DNA from: Paenibacillus polymyxa
GTDB lineage: Bacteria > Bacillota > Bacilli > Paenibacillales > Paenibacillaceae
DNA length: 64,000 bases
Assembly: GCF_018614975.1 (NCBI RefSeq)
Contig: NZ_JAGGNR010000008.1
Span: 434,001-498,000, forward strand
Direction of reading: 5' to 3'
Shown here in pieces: positions 25,881 through 34,800 of this stretch. Position 1 is the first letter of the stretch. The number at the start of each line of letters is the position of its first letter. The position numbers and the translations under genes are program-made. The notes beneath the pieces are model-generated. The model saw nothing but the letters and a program-made list of their open reading frames with translations. It was not told where the DNA came from and ran no database searches.

Positions 25881-26818
25881 ATGAGCTACACATATCGTAG
25901 CATAATCGAACGCATTAAGCTAGATAACCTACCGCAGCAAGACATGAGCTCACGAACGATTGCCAAGGAACTAGGCAGACATCCTTTGGACCTCTGCCGT
26001 GAATTATTGCGAGCATTTTCGTCCAAAGTCTACGAAGCAGAACACGCCCAGAATGCTTATCTGGAACATCATAAGGCTTCCGTTTCCTCCAGCGAAGCGG
26101 TCAGATGCGGTGACCGCTTTGCTGGAGGAAACGCTGAAGGCTACCTGGTCTCCAGATCAAATTACCGAACGTTTCCGCGTCGAGGGTCTACTACCTTTTC
26201 CTTCATAACATCGACTGTTGGATTTACATGGGAAGGCTGGTTTGAGGTATGCTGCACGTTCTTAGACATAAAGGGAAGCGTCAGAAACTCGCAATACATT
26301 TGCCATTGGGAAGTCCATTTCGGATTGTCCGAAGGAAGCCGGTTCTCGTGAAACGTTTGGACACTGGGAGCTGGACACGACCCTATCCAGTGGTGGAATA
26401 ATTAGATACGTAGCTAAGTTCACGCACGCAAGACACGTCTATATACCGCCATCCTCATGCCAGATCGCATCGCACTTTCGATGAAAATGACCCTCGTGTA
26501 GCCATTCACAGCACCCAAAGGAACATTTTTAACCGCCACGGCTGACCTTGGGAAGGAAGTTTGCTTGCTATGCAAAAGTAAATGTAAACCATGGGCTAGA
26601 GGTTTACTTCGCTGGATCCATATTCCTCCTGGCAACGAGGTTCAAATGAAAATGCGAACGGGCTGCTTCTCGAGTTTTCCGAAGGGTACAGATTTGGCTC
26701 GAGTGGGGATGAAGAAATTGCCCACTCGCTTGATCTCATCAATAATAGACCACGATAAAGTTTGGAGTGGAGAACCGCGTACGTATCCTTTTCCAAGGGA
26801 CTGTCGCACTTCGCTTGA
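25881..26818 (+). pseudogene. IS30-family transposase, near full length but multiply frameshifted
   Basis: The start is typical of IS30 transposases: MSYTYRSIIERIKL, SSRTIAKELGRHP, EAEHAQNAYLEHHKASV. From about 26,080 the reading moves to another frame (ALLEETLKATWSPDQITERF). Later pieces follow in shifted frames: YTAILMPDRIALSMKM, TFLTATADLGKE, VYFAGSIFL and FPKGTDLARV. The gene ends LSHFA with a stop at 26,816-26,818, where family members end. At least three frameshifts and one stop make it inactive. It marks the border between the AT-rich island and the higher-GC chromosome. Clear terminal inverted repeats were not found. Confidence 0.85.
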
Positions 26819-26898
26819 CAATTCATCAAAAATAAAAGGGCAGTATGTCTTCTGACATCTCGCCCTATCATCTACAATTAATTTACCCCAATTATTCA

Positions 26899-27576
26899 TC
26901 AGAAACTCCGAACGTAAGCAAGCTTCTGATCCATCTCTTCTACGCACTCGTAACAGTCGTGTTCATCGTTGGCGACCATTGGGGTGACTGGATACAGATT
27001 CATCTCTGTACTGTTATACGATTTCAATAGCGGTAACAATTGAGTCACCCGTGTATTGGCCGGGTCAAGCCAAGTGTTTATTTCTTCTTCGGAGAGGATC
27101 GCCGGCATTTTACTGCCAAACTCGCGTGTAACCATGTTTGCGCCTGTCATAAGCATCGTGCAGGTACGAAGCGGCTCTTTCCGTGTATCTCTCCACACCT
27201 CGTATAACCCGGCAATACCGAACAGACCGCGATCCGGCATGACAACACGAACCGCATAACTTTTCTTGCCCTCTTGCCGCCAGTAATATAATCCATTGCA
27301 GGGAATGACGCAGCGCTTGGTCTCTACCAGTTTGTAATAGGAAGGATTCTCATGCACCGTCATGAGATTTGCGTTAACGGCATCACGACCCCAGAATGGA
27401 ATGAACCCCCACCGGAACTCATCCAATACACGCTCACCATCCTGATGCAGAATAATCGGCGTATGCTGGGTTGGGCTGATATTGTATCGGTTTTTGTAAT
27501 AATACATCACTCGCTGAATTTTGAAATGATCTCTGACTTCGTCCAAATCGGCTGCCAATGAAAAACGGTTGCACAT
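26899..27576 (-). CDS. SRAP-domain abasic-site processing protein (YedK/HMCES family)
   Basis: SRAP proteins cross-link to abasic sites in single-stranded DNA through cysteine 2, so I set the start at ATG 27576, giving Met-Cys-Asn-Arg-Phe; a TTG two codons earlier would bury the cysteine. The 225-residue product continues with RYNISPTQHTPII (the Asn of the active site), RWGFIPFWG, NANLMTVHENPSY, KRCVIPCNGLYYWR, and MLMTGANMVTREFGSKMPAIL with the catalytic histidine region altered to SKMP (usually HxRMP). The replaced histidine may weaken cross-link formation or release. It is a stand-alone gene facing the IS relic. Confidence 0.88.
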   Translation of the reverse strand: MCNRFSLAADLDEVRDHFKIQRVMYYYKNRYNISPTQHTPIILHQDGERVLDEFRWGFIPFWGRDAVNANLMTVHENPSYYKLVETKRCVIPCNGLYYWRQEGKKSYAVRVVMPDRGLFGIAGLYEVWRDTRKEPLRTCTMLMTGANMVTREFGSKMPAILSEEEINTWLDPANTRVTQLLPLLKSYNSTEMNLYPVTPMVANDEHDCYECVEEMDQKLAYVRSF

Positions 27577-27804
27577 GCTCAAGCACTACCTTTCCCTGTG
27601 AGAAGTTGAACGTATTGTTTGTTATTTCAGGGAAATTATGCATGCATATCGAACAGAAAATGACTTATTTTGACACCATTAGGGTCTGATCAAGATATAT
27701 TTCATGTTTTTCACGACAAAAACAACGACCTCGGACTCATTTCAACTCAAATATTACTTGTTACTATAATAGAGAATAAAATACATTTATTGGAGGTTTT
27801 AAGT

Positions 27805-28326
27805 ATGAAAAGGAAGTTTTTGATGAGCATCATGTTGTTCTCAGCGATTGCGATGTTTGGCAGTACCATCTATGCGGCAACTTTTCTGACCTACGGTTAT
27901 CCCAGCACCACCATCCCCATTCGTACGTATAATTACGCCTCCGCATGGCAGACACCCATGGACGCTTCCCTTACCAACTGGAACAATGCAGGTGCCAAAG
28001 TTAAATTCACCAAAACAAGTAACTCCCCAAACACCATCACCGCAGGAAACTTCAATAATACAGCATATGGTGTCAACTACGCCTCCGTATCCGGCAGTCA
28101 AGTCGTAAGCTTCCGCATCGAACTCAATGCATCCACGATCACCCCTGACGCAACCAACTTATCCAACTTCATTCAAAGCGTATTTGTGCACGAACTCGGA
28201 CACTCCATCTGGCTCGGTGACAACCCAACAACAAGCAGTCCTTCCATTATGTCTTACTCCCGCAACCGCAACTCCATGACCAAACCCCAAACTTTTGATA
28301 TCAATAACGTAAGATCCAAGTACTAA
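27805..28326 (+). CDS. Secreted metzincin-like zinc metalloprotease (matrixin/snapalysin type)
   Basis: Start at ATG 27805 after TGGAGG with 8-base spacing. The 173-residue product begins with a signal peptide (MKRKFLMSIMLFSAIAMFG, cleavage after Ala near residue 25). VHELGHSIWLGD near residue 130 carries HExxH and a third ligand Asp six residues later, as in snapalysin (HExxHxxGxxD). A PSIMSY segment near residue 148 is the Met-turn. The family glycine between the ligands is tryptophan here. The mature catalytic domain of ~148 residues is short but typical for small matrixins. It probably cleaves extracellular proteins. A lipoprotein gene follows 43 bases later on the same strand. Confidence 0.85.
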   Translation: MKRKFLMSIMLFSAIAMFGSTIYAATFLTYGYPSTTIPIRTYNYASAWQTPMDASLTNWNNAGAKVKFTKTSNSPNTITAGNFNNTAYGVNYASVSGSQVVSFRIELNASTITPDATNLSNFIQSVFVHELGHSIWLGDNPTTSSPSIMSYSRNRNSMTKPQTFDINNVRSKY

Positions 28327-28369
28327 TCCGCTACGAACTTATTCTAAAATCCAAGGAGGATTCCTATCC

Positions 28370-29041
28370 ATGAACAAAAATCGAGTATTAACGCTGCTTC
28401 TCTCTTCCATTTTCATTTTATCTGCTGTTGGATGTTCTTCTGTCACACCTACCGCGTCCCCATCCGATGCACCCATGACCATTATTGCTTCTGAAGATTA
28501 CCCGAGTTATGCCAGCATTGGCGACCTGTCCGAGAGAGCAAATACGATTGTGAAAGGCAGTGTTATTGAGACTCGTGTGGAAGCTTTAAACGATATCGTA
28601 CAAGTTACTGATGCTGCAAATGAGAACGAGTTAAACCCCGCGTCCGATCCGGGCGGAGAGCCATCTTCTTTTGACAAAATCTATACGATCCACACGATTC
28701 AGGTCGCTGAATCCTATAAGGGCGGTTACACTGCCGGGGAACAACTTGAAGTGAAGCAGCTTGGCGGACAACTAGGCAACACCGAGATTATTAATGATGA
28801 CAACCTCAAGCTGATTCCTACCAAAGACTATGTACTCTTCCTGGAAACGTATGAAGATACCCCTGCCAGCCTGCTCAACTCGGTTCAGAGTCTCTACGTG
28901 ATCAAACCTGCCGCCAAGTCGAACCAGCCAGGTCAACAACAATCACAGTCAGAAGTCATTGTGAGCGCAAACCCCGAGAATGACCTCACACTGCAACTGG
29001 AGGATCTGCAAGAAATTCAGAACGAACCAAAGAGCGAATAA
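28370..29041 (+). CDS. Secreted lipoprotein, function unknown
   Basis: A 223-residue protein with AAGGAGG 9 bases before the ATG. The N-terminus is a lipoprotein signal: basic MNKNR, hydrophobic LLLSSIFILSAVGCSS with the lipobox cysteine at residue 22. The mature part has a proline/serine-rich linker, then YASIGDLSERANTIVKGSVI and IHTIQVAESYKGGYTAGE, which resembles a small beta-barrel domain, followed by a Gln/Glu-rich tail. I know no function for it. Sharing the strand and a short gap with the protease upstream suggests co-transcription. A strong terminator follows at 29,127. Confidence 0.72.
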   Translation: MNKNRVLTLLLSSIFILSAVGCSSVTPTASPSDAPMTIIASEDYPSYASIGDLSERANTIVKGSVIETRVEALNDIVQVTDAANENELNPASDPGGEPSSFDKIYTIHTIQVAESYKGGYTAGEQLEVKQLGGQLGNTEIINDDNLKLIPTKDYVLFLETYEDTPASLLNSVQSLYVIKPAAKSNQPGQQQSQSEVIVSANPENDLTLQLEDLQEIQNEPKSE

Positions 29042-29126
29042 ACGCTTATAAAGTAATCACACTGCTATTTCATCTCCGTACAGGCAGCTAATCCCCTCCT
29101 ACTGTTCAGTCATACATACGAATATG

Positions 29127-29167
29127 AAAACCGTGCTGCTCAGCAAACTGGGTAGCACGGTTTTTTT
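29127..29167 (+). terminator. Rho-independent terminator
   Basis: ACCGTGCT (29,130-29,137) pairs with AGCACGGT (29,154-29,161) and is followed by seven T. It ends the protease-lipoprotein transcript. With an A-run on the left, it may also serve the minus-strand AraC-binding-protein gene. Confidence 0.85.
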
Positions 29168-29175
29168 GAAGTTTC

Positions 29176-31122
29176 TTACTTAGACGGTGTATTAAGTCCA
29201 ATAATCCATTGAGCCAGATCCTGTGTCTGTTTCAACAAGGCGATAGGGTCACGGAACCAGGATTGTTCTTCCGTCCATATGTACACATTTCCATTTTTGA
29301 TAGCTGGTAATGAACCCCAGATCGGATCTGCCTGAAGGTCTTTCAGCTGAGAGTTGCTGGTGAGTACAATGTAATCTCCAGCGTATTTGGAGAGCAGTTC
29401 TATAGAGAATTCATGATAAGCGCCCTGCATCAACTCGGATGGAATGTTCTTTGGTGCTTGCAAACCAAGCAATTCGTAGATGTTACGCCCTCCCCGACCC
29501 GACTGATTGCCAAAAATGAAGACTTGGCGATCATATTCCTGCATAACGGAGAATGTAGCATCAGCTGGAACAACGCTCTGCACTTCCTGCTTGATTTTGG
29601 CAATCTCCTCATCAAAATCAGCCAGCCACTTCTCTGCTTCCGCTTCTTTGCCAAGGACTTTACCAAAATAGTTTACTTCGTCCTTGAGTGTCGGGAAAGT
29701 GATGGATGCGATCGAAACGGTTGGAGCAATCTTGCTGTATTTCTCATAAGCGGCCTTGTCCGGATTCAATGTAATAATAAGATCAGGTTCCAGCTCCATC
29801 AATTGTTCAACGGAGTCCCCTATTGTCTCAAGACCATCCAAGTGACCTTCCAGATAAGGGCTGTTCATCAGAAATTGGCCTCCACCAATCGGTTTGACAC
29901 CAAGAGCAAGCACCGTTCCCAGATAATCAATGGCAGCAACTCGCTCCGGATGTGCAGGAATCTCTACCTCACCAAAGGTCGTATTTACCATTTGCGTTTC
30001 CACGACTGCCGGTTGTTCGGGTTCAGCCGCAACTTCGGATTTTTCTGCCCCCTGCTGGGCTGTTCCACAAGCACTTAATGTGAGTACAAGCGCAAGCGAC
30101 ATGATCGCTGATTTAAAATGATTAAACATGTTGATTTCCTCATCTCCCTTATATTGATAATGATTATCATCATCAATTAAAGGATAACGTTCATCCCCTC
30201 CTGTTACAATGGATTCATTTGTTGCATTTAATGCACTTTTCGAAACTGATTTCGAGTTTTCCTGCTGCTTCAATCGATATTGCCCTGGTGTGATACCGGT
30301 CTCTTTTTTAAATATACGATTGAAATAAAACGGGTCCATATAACCCACATACGCAGCAATCTCCTGTAATGAAGCTTCTGTGGACGCAAGCAGACTCCTT
30401 GCCTCACCCATTCGTAACCGAATCACATATTCTGTCGGTGTACATCCCGTCTGTTCCTTGAATTTGCGTGATACATATTGCGGACTGTAACTCAAGGACT
30501 GGGCAAGCGAATCAAGTGAGATTGATTCCCGGTAATGAGCTTTGATATATCGCAAAACTTGATCGGTAAGCGAAGGCTGTTGAACTTCGTTAAACATGCG
30601 ACTCCGCTGTAACAAGACAAGCTGTACCAGTTGAAAGAGATACACTTTGACCTGAATTTTGCCCACTTGTGCCTGTCCTGACCAGCATTCATGTATATTC
30701 CGTACAAGCTCACGTAGTTCAAGCGTATGATCCGGTGCTGTCGCCCAGGACTCTTCAAACGGATTGCGCTGGTTCAACATCATTCGGTACTCCAACAGCA
30801 CATTGGAGGGCAAGGTTGATTTGTACAAAATCAGATGTACTTCCGTAACCCCTGACGCTTCAAGTGTCAGACGTCTTCCTTTCCCCCCATGCAGCAGCAA
30901 GAACTGGCTTGTAGTCCATACCTCTTCATCCAGCCAGACCTGACCCCTGCCTTGAACATACACAAATGCACTGGTCGGTAACACATAATTGCGTATGAAC
31001 TCGTGTGTTGCGAGTGATATAAGACGCACATCAAGCACGCGAACCTGTACCTGATCCCACAGCTTGATGTCATTCTGAATTCCCATATAAACTCCCTCTC
31101 CTAAGCGATCAAACACACACAA
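29176..31122 (-). CDS. AraC-family regulator fused in frame to a siderophore-binding lipoprotein
   Basis: The 648-residue frame has two complete parts. Residues 1-285 are an AraC-type regulator: a cupin-like sensor, then two HTH motifs (SLAQSLSYSPQYVSRKFKEQ and LQEIAAYVGYMDPFYFNRIF, ending ITPGQYR). After a hydrophilic linker, residue ~333 starts a lipoprotein (MFNHFKSAIMSLALVLTLSA, lipobox cysteine next) and a FepB/BtuF-type binding protein (VEIPAHPERVAAIDYLGTVLA ... LEPDLIITLN ... IYELLGLQAP). The B. subtilis Btr protein joins an AraC regulator to a binding-protein domain for bacillibactin, so fusion is known. Here, however, the second part has its own signal peptide, start codon and AGGA site. 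It is probably an iron-controlled siderophore uptake gene. Confidence 0.85.
   Translation of the reverse strand: MCVFDRLGEGVYMGIQNDIKLWDQVQVRVLDVRLISLATHEFIRNYVLPTSAFVYVQGRGQVWLDEEVWTTSQFLLLHGGKGRRLTLEASGVTEVHLILYKSTLPSNVLLEYRMMLNQRNPFEESWATAPDHTLELRELVRNIHECWSGQAQVGKIQVKVYLFQLVQLVLLQRSRMFNEVQQPSLTDQVLRYIKAHYRESISLDSLAQSLSYSPQYVSRKFKEQTGCTPTEYVIRLRMGEARSLLASTEASLQEIAAYVGYMDPFYFNRIFKKETGITPGQYRLKQQENSKSVSKSALNATNESIVTGGDERYPLIDDDNHYQYKGDEEINMFNHFKSAIMSLALVLTLSACGTAQQGAEKSEVAAEPEQPAVVETQMVNTTFGEVEIPAHPERVAAIDYLGTVLALGVKPIGGGQFLMNSPYLEGHLDGLETIGDSVEQLMELEPDLIITLNPDKAAYEKYSKIAPTVSIASITFPTLKDEVNYFGKVLGKEAEAEKWLADFDEEIAKIKQEVQSVVPADATFSVMQEYDRQVFIFGNQSGRGGRNIYELLGLQAPKNIPSELMQGAYHEFSIELLSKYAGDYIVLTSNSQLKDLQADPIWGSLPAIKNGNVYIWTEEQSWFRDPIALLKQTQDLAQWIIGLNTPSK
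30155..30169. promoter_or_regulatory. Perfect 7-1-7 Fur box inside the AraC/lipoprotein linker
   Basis: TGATAATGATTATCA matches the Bacillus 7-1-7 Fur operator exactly, and the 19-mer around it matches the classical box at 18 of 19 positions. It lies about 25-40 bases upstream of the internal lipoprotein ATG at 30,129, where a promoter would be expected. Confidence 0.85.
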
Positions 31123-31157
31123 TACCTTGGCATTGTGACTAAAAACCTACCTATAAT

Positions 31158-31172
31158 TGATAATGATTATCA
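31158..31172. promoter_or_regulatory. Perfect 7-1-7 Fur box upstream of the AraC-lipoprotein gene
   Basis: The same TGATAATGATTATCA operator lies within a longer near-perfect palindrome (31,153-31,177), 36 bases before the start at 31,122. Iron-dependent repression of the whole frame is expected. Confidence 0.88.
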
Positions 31173-31233
31173 ATTATAACAATGATGGAACCATCTTTGA
31201 AGCCTACCTCCGTTTTTGTTAGATGCCACAACA

Positions 31234-31276
31234 TAAAAAACGGTCGAAATCCCTCATAGAGAGATCTCAACCGTTC
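31234..31276 (-). terminator. Terminator after the MsrAB gene
   Basis: A 17-base stem between 31,239 and 31,275 (AACGGT...ACCGTT ends, several G-U pairs) is followed on the minus strand by six T. It lies 15 bases after the msrAB stop and closes the six-gene redox block. Confidence 0.85.
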
Positions 31277-31291
31277 TAAATTATGGCCTTA

Positions 31292-32386
31292 TTATCTTTT
31301 AATAAAGTCAGACAATAAATACCCGTATCGTTCTTCCTCCATCTTGTCTAACGGAATAAACCGGATCGAAGCACTGTTAATGCAGTAACGTTTGCCGCCA
31401 CGATCTTCGGGGCCATCATCGAACACATGCCCAAGGTGGATGTCTCCTGCCCGGCTTCGTACCTCCGTGCGCTTCATACCAAAGCTCGTATCCGTTGTAT
31501 AGGTAACAACCTCAGGTACAATCGGTTTTGTAAAACTCGGCCACCCGCAACCGGAATCATACTTATCCCGACTGGTGAATAACGGCTCTCCCGTAGCAAT
31601 ATCCACATACAGACCGGGCTCCTCATTATCCCAATATTTGTTACTGAACGCATGCTCCGTATCATTGTTTACCGTAACCGCATACTGTTCGTCTGTTAAT
31701 CGTTCCTTTAATTGTTCATCTGTTGGACGTGGATATTGAGCGGGATCAATCCCAATCTCCAGGTCATCCAGGACAGTCATATCAATGTGACAATATCCGT
31801 TCGGATTTTTTTCCAAATAATCCTGATGGTATTCCTCCGCCAAATAATAATTCTGCAGAGGCATTACTTCCGTTACAATGGGTTGGTCATATTTTTCTTG
31901 CTCTGCCTCTACAGCCTGTTCAATAATTTCAGCATCTTCAGGCAACGTATAATATATTCCAGTCCGATACTGAATGCCACGATCATTGCCCTGCTTATTC
32001 AAGCTGGTAGGATCAATCACTCGAAAATAAGATTCCAGCAATTTCTGCAAAGATACTTGCTGCGGATCATATTTTACATGAACAGTCTCCGCAAACCCCT
32101 GGTCCCCGCGAATAACATCCTCATAGGTTGGATTCTCTCCTTCACCGTTTGCATAACCGGAAGTCACATCCTGAACCCCCGGAATACGAGTCATATATGC
32201 CTCCACACCCCAGAAGCAACCTCCTGCCAAGTACAGGTTGTGCAGGTTTTCCTCGGAGACGCTCGATCCCTTGACTGGTTGAGTGGATATCGAAGATGAA
32301 GCTGAATGGCTCTCAGCCCTGTTTCCACAAGCAGACACGACTATCGCTATAACAAGGAAGCACAAGCCGAGCAGCGTCCTTTTCAT
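31292..32386 (-). CDS. msrAB: Bifunctional methionine sulfoxide reductase MsrA-MsrB, lipoprotein
   Basis: Start at ATG 32386, with GGAGG 7 bases upstream. The 364-residue product starts with a lipoprotein signal ([19 protein letters not shown], lipobox cysteine) and so acts outside the membrane. MsrA follows: [13 protein letters not shown] near residue 55 with the catalytic cysteine, TSGYANGE, and [10 protein letters not shown]. MsrB occupies the C-terminal ~130 residues: [20 protein letters not shown] (zinc-site/structural region), GHVFDDGP and [11 protein letters not shown] with the catalytic selenocysteine-equivalent cysteine. Together they reduce S and R methionine sulfoxide in proteins. 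Electrons probably come from the thioredoxin-like lipoprotein and CcdA encoded immediately upstream, as in the PilB proteins of Neisseria (inference). Confidence 0.95.
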   Translation of the reverse strand: MKRTLLGLCFLVIAIVVSACGNRAESHSASSSISTQPVKGSSVSEENLHNLYLAGGCFWGVEAYMTRIPGVQDVTSGYANGEGENPTYEDVIRGDQGFAETVHVKYDPQQVSLQKLLESYFRVIDPTSLNKQGNDRGIQYRTGIYYTLPEDAEIIEQAVEAEQEKYDQPIVTEVMPLQNYYLAEEYHQDYLEKNPNGYCHIDMTVLDDLEIGIDPAQYPRPTDEQLKERLTDEQYAVTVNNDTEHAFSNKYWDNEEPGLYVDIATGEPLFTSRDKYDSGCGWPSFTKPIVPEVVTYTTDTSFGMKRTEVRSRAGDIHLGHVFDDGPEDRGGKRYCINSASIRFIPLDKMEEERYGYLLSDFIKR

Positions 32387-32402
32387 GACACTTCCTCCCT
32401 TC

Positions 32403-32984
32403 TCACAAAATCTCTTGTAATGATTCCATGATCTGTTCATTGGATGCATGCCCTGGCTGCGATTTCGCTAAAATACCATCAGAGCCAATATAAAAGGAAC
32501 TAGGATATGCTCTTACGCCAAATTCCTTGGCCCATACACCTTTCTCATCCAAAAGAACAGTTATGTTATCATATGGCTGTTGGTCAAACCATTCGGTAAA
32601 CGCTTGGGAGGATTTCTCTCCTTTGTAGTCTGGCGTCACAATCGTAATGACTTGAAAATCATTGTCTTGCCCAGCCAGATTGTTCAGGTCTTCCAAACCC
32701 GCAAGACAGATGGAACACCAGGAAGCCCAGTATTTCACATACACTTTCTTGCCTTGAACATCAGAAAGTCCAACCGTGTTTCCTTTCAGATCACGCAATG
32801 AAAATTCCGGAGCTGTCTCTCCCTTGTTCATCATGGTTGACGAACTCATATCGGATGTTGATGCTGGGGTTGATGATGACCCCGTTTGTTTTGATTCAGT
32901 TTGCTGTGATCCACATGCGCTCAAGATCAACAGGACTCCAGCATATACGATTACAGATACCATCCATTTCCGTGCCATCTTCAT
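32403..32984 (-). CDS. Membrane-anchored thioredoxin-like lipoprotein (TlpA/ResA type)
   Basis: Start at ATG 32984, with GGAGG 8 bases upstream. The 193-residue product has a lipoprotein signal ([18 protein letters not shown]), a serine/threonine linker, then a TlpA fold: [40 protein letters not shown] with the redox CSIC pair near residue 97, and [11 protein letters not shown] with the cis-proline loop. Such proteins take electrons from CcdA and pass them to periplasmic or extracytoplasmic partners. The MsrAB gene starts 16 bases downstream, making MsrAB the likely recipient. The CcdA gene ends 15 bases upstream of its start. Confidence 0.93.
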   Translation of the reverse strand: MKMARKWMVSVIVYAGVLLILSACGSQQTESKQTGSSSTPASTSDMSSSTMMNKGETAPEFSLRDLKGNTVGLSDVQGKKVYVKYWASWCSICLAGLEDLNNLAGQDNDFQVITIVTPDYKGEKSSQAFTEWFDQQPYDNITVLLDEKGVWAKEFGVRAYPSSFYIGSDGILAKSQPGHASNEQIMESLQEIL

Positions 32985-32999
32985 ACCAAATTCCTCCAA

Positions 33000-33728
33000 T
33001 TATTGAAACCAGGTCACCAAGTTGTTTAGTCGATCTGTCATTAGCAATAGTCCCATGACAATAAGAATACAGCCGGAAGTTATTTTGATGACGCCCATGT
33101 ACCTGTATAAACGACGTATCCGCTTCATAACATATTCCGAGAAAACGGACAGAATCAGGAAAGGAATCGCTAACCCAAGGGTATACAGGAACATGAGAAA
33201 CCCGCCATACAGTGGAGAGCCTTCTCCTGCGGCGATACCAAGAATGGCCGCCAGCACAGGCCCGATACATGGCGTCCAGCCAAAACTAAACGTCAGACCC
33301 AGCAGGAACGCTCCGACATACCCTCCTTGTCTGGCATGATCGTTTGACAGCTTTCTCTCCTGTTCCAGCCAGGATAGTCGGATCAACCCGGTTTGATAAA
33401 TCCCAAAAAGCACCACAATGGCTCCGCAGAAGGCAATAAACACAGGACTTGAGATCATATTACCAACGATGCCGGAACCAAAACCGAGTAAAACAAATAC
33501 CAGGGACAACCCAAGAACAAATAAAAATGTCCGCAAAACAAGTGTGGACCGCAACCGAACCGAATTGGTGTCAGGCTGCTGCTGATTCGTACCGTTGACC
33601 ATGCTTCCGGATAGATAAGACACGTATACCGGGATCAGCGGCAGAATACATGGCGCAAAAAACGATAACAACCCTGCACCAAAAACGCCAAAAAGGAATA
33701 CCAAATCACTGGTCAAGTCATTCACCAC
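33000..33728 (-). CDS. ccdA: CcdA-type thiol transporter, cytochrome c biogenesis family
   Basis: A 242-residue integral membrane protein with six predicted spans. Two conserved prolines-cysteine motifs, LLSFFAPCILPLIPVY near residue 25 and GWTPCIGPVLAAIL near residue 150, mark the two redox cysteines of the CcdA/DsbD-beta family. It moves reducing equivalents from cytoplasmic thioredoxin across the membrane. The standard role is cytochrome c maturation or spore-cortex thiol control. Here it sits between a sensor kinase and a TlpA-MsrAB pair, so repair of oxidised methionines is the probable role. The ATG lies in a run of TGGTGAATGA with a weak site. Confidence 0.92.
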   Translation of the reverse strand: MVNDLTSDLVFLFGVFGAGLLSFFAPCILPLIPVYVSYLSGSMVNGTNQQQPDTNSVRLRSTLVLRTFLFVLGLSLVFVLLGFGSGIVGNMISSPVFIAFCGAIVVLFGIYQTGLIRLSWLEQERKLSNDHARQGGYVGAFLLGLTFSFGWTPCIGPVLAAILGIAAGEGSPLYGGFLMFLYTLGLAIPFLILSVFSEYVMKRIRRLYRYMGVIKITSGCILIVMGLLLMTDRLNNLVTWFQ

Positions 33729-33759
33729 CTGAATAAATACTGCGTTTGATTAACCAAGG

Positions 33760-34800
33760 TTAACGACTGACATAGATCGGAAGCGTGAACCAGAAGCAGC
33801 TTCCTTCTCCTTTAGTACTCTGAACCCCGATCTCGCCACCATGGAGTTCCACAATCGATTGAGCGATGGCAAGGCCAAGCCCGGCCCCCCCATTGCTCTT
33901 GCTGCGTGATTTGTCAATTCGATAAAAACGTTCAAATATACGCGAAGTTTCCTCCGCTTCAATGCCTTCTCCTTCATCCGTAACTGAAATTCGTATAAAC
34001 GGCCCCTTTTCTTCGGCAGCCAGAATGATTCTTCCTTCAACAGGAGAGTATTGTATGGCATTTTGCAGCAAATTGGAAAGGACCCGCTTCATTTGTGCAG
34101 GCATCATGACCGCGGCTGGTAATTTATCGGGCAAATCGATTTCAACGTTCAGCGTTTTCTCCGCGAGATGAAACGAAAAACTCTCCAACGTACTGAGCAG
34201 CAACTCATCGACGTGACAAGGCTGAGGCTCAAATACCTCCCCTTGCGCTTCCAGGCTGGATAATTCGAACAAATCTTGAATAAGCCCTCCCAAACGCTTC
34301 GTCTCAAGTCGTATCGTGTTCAGGTAACGTTGAAAGGTTTCTTTATCCTTAATGACATCATCCTCCAACGCTTCGACGAATGACTGAATGGATGCCAATG
34401 GAGTCCGTAAATCATGGGAAACATTGGCGATCAACTCTCGTCTCGCGGTTTCTGAGTGATGCAGATGATCAAAGCTTTCCTTCAGCTTGGAACTCATTTC
34501 ATTAAATTGCTGTGCCAGGAGCTTAAATTCCTGCGTACCGATGAGAGGGACTTCCGTATGGAAATCCCCTTCGGCAATTCGTATCGTCTGCTGTGTAATT
34601 CGCGCAATTGATTTCTCTAATGGCTTAGTCAGCAAATATTGAAGAATAAACGAAAGTAAGCCTACCCCTGCCGTTATAGCCGATAACCAATATAATTGTT
34701 CGATCGTAAGCAGCATTTTGGAATAACTGATGAACAAACAAATTAATAATACGCCAATGCCTGTGAGACTGGACAACACCAAGTACGTGCGAAGTTTCAT
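33760..34800 (-). CDS. Sensor histidine kinase with a minimal extracellular loop
   Basis: Start at ATG 34800, overlapping the regulator stop as ATGA. The 346-residue product has two membrane spans (about residues 6-25 and 37-56) joined by a loop of only ~11 residues, then HAMP, a dimerisation domain with ELIANVSHDLRTPLASIQSF (phospho-accepting His, about residue 135), and a HATPase: LLQNAIQYSP (N box), DEGEGIEAEE (G1), FYRIDKSRSKSNGGAGLGLA (F/G2). With no extracellular sensor domain, the signal is probably read in the membrane. It pairs with the OmpR-type regulator and lies just before ccdA. Confidence 0.93.
   Translation of the reverse strand: MKLRTYLVLSSLTGIGVLLICLFISYSKMLLTIEQLYWLSAITAGVGLLSFILQYLLTKPLEKSIARITQQTIRIAEGDFHTEVPLIGTQEFKLLAQQFNEMSSKLKESFDHLHHSETARRELIANVSHDLRTPLASIQSFVEALEDDVIKDKETFQRYLNTIRLETKRLGGLIQDLFELSSLEAQGEVFEPQPCHVDELLLSTLESFSFHLAEKTLNVEIDLPDKLPAAVMMPAQMKRVLSNLLQNAIQYSPVEGRIILAAEEKGPFIRISVTDEGEGIEAEETSRIFERFYRIDKSRSKSNGGAGLGLAIAQSIVELHGGEIGVQSTKGEGSCFWFTLPIYVSR

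Noticed and set aside
29413..30078. A 221-codon plus-strand open frame
   Set aside because: It is the antisense shadow of the siderophore-binding lipoprotein; composition is Cys/Phe-rich and there is no site.
31158..31172. The palindrome upstream of the AraC fusion as a terminator
   Set aside because: It is a perfect 7-1-7 Fur box with no T-run and lies at promoter distance from the start.
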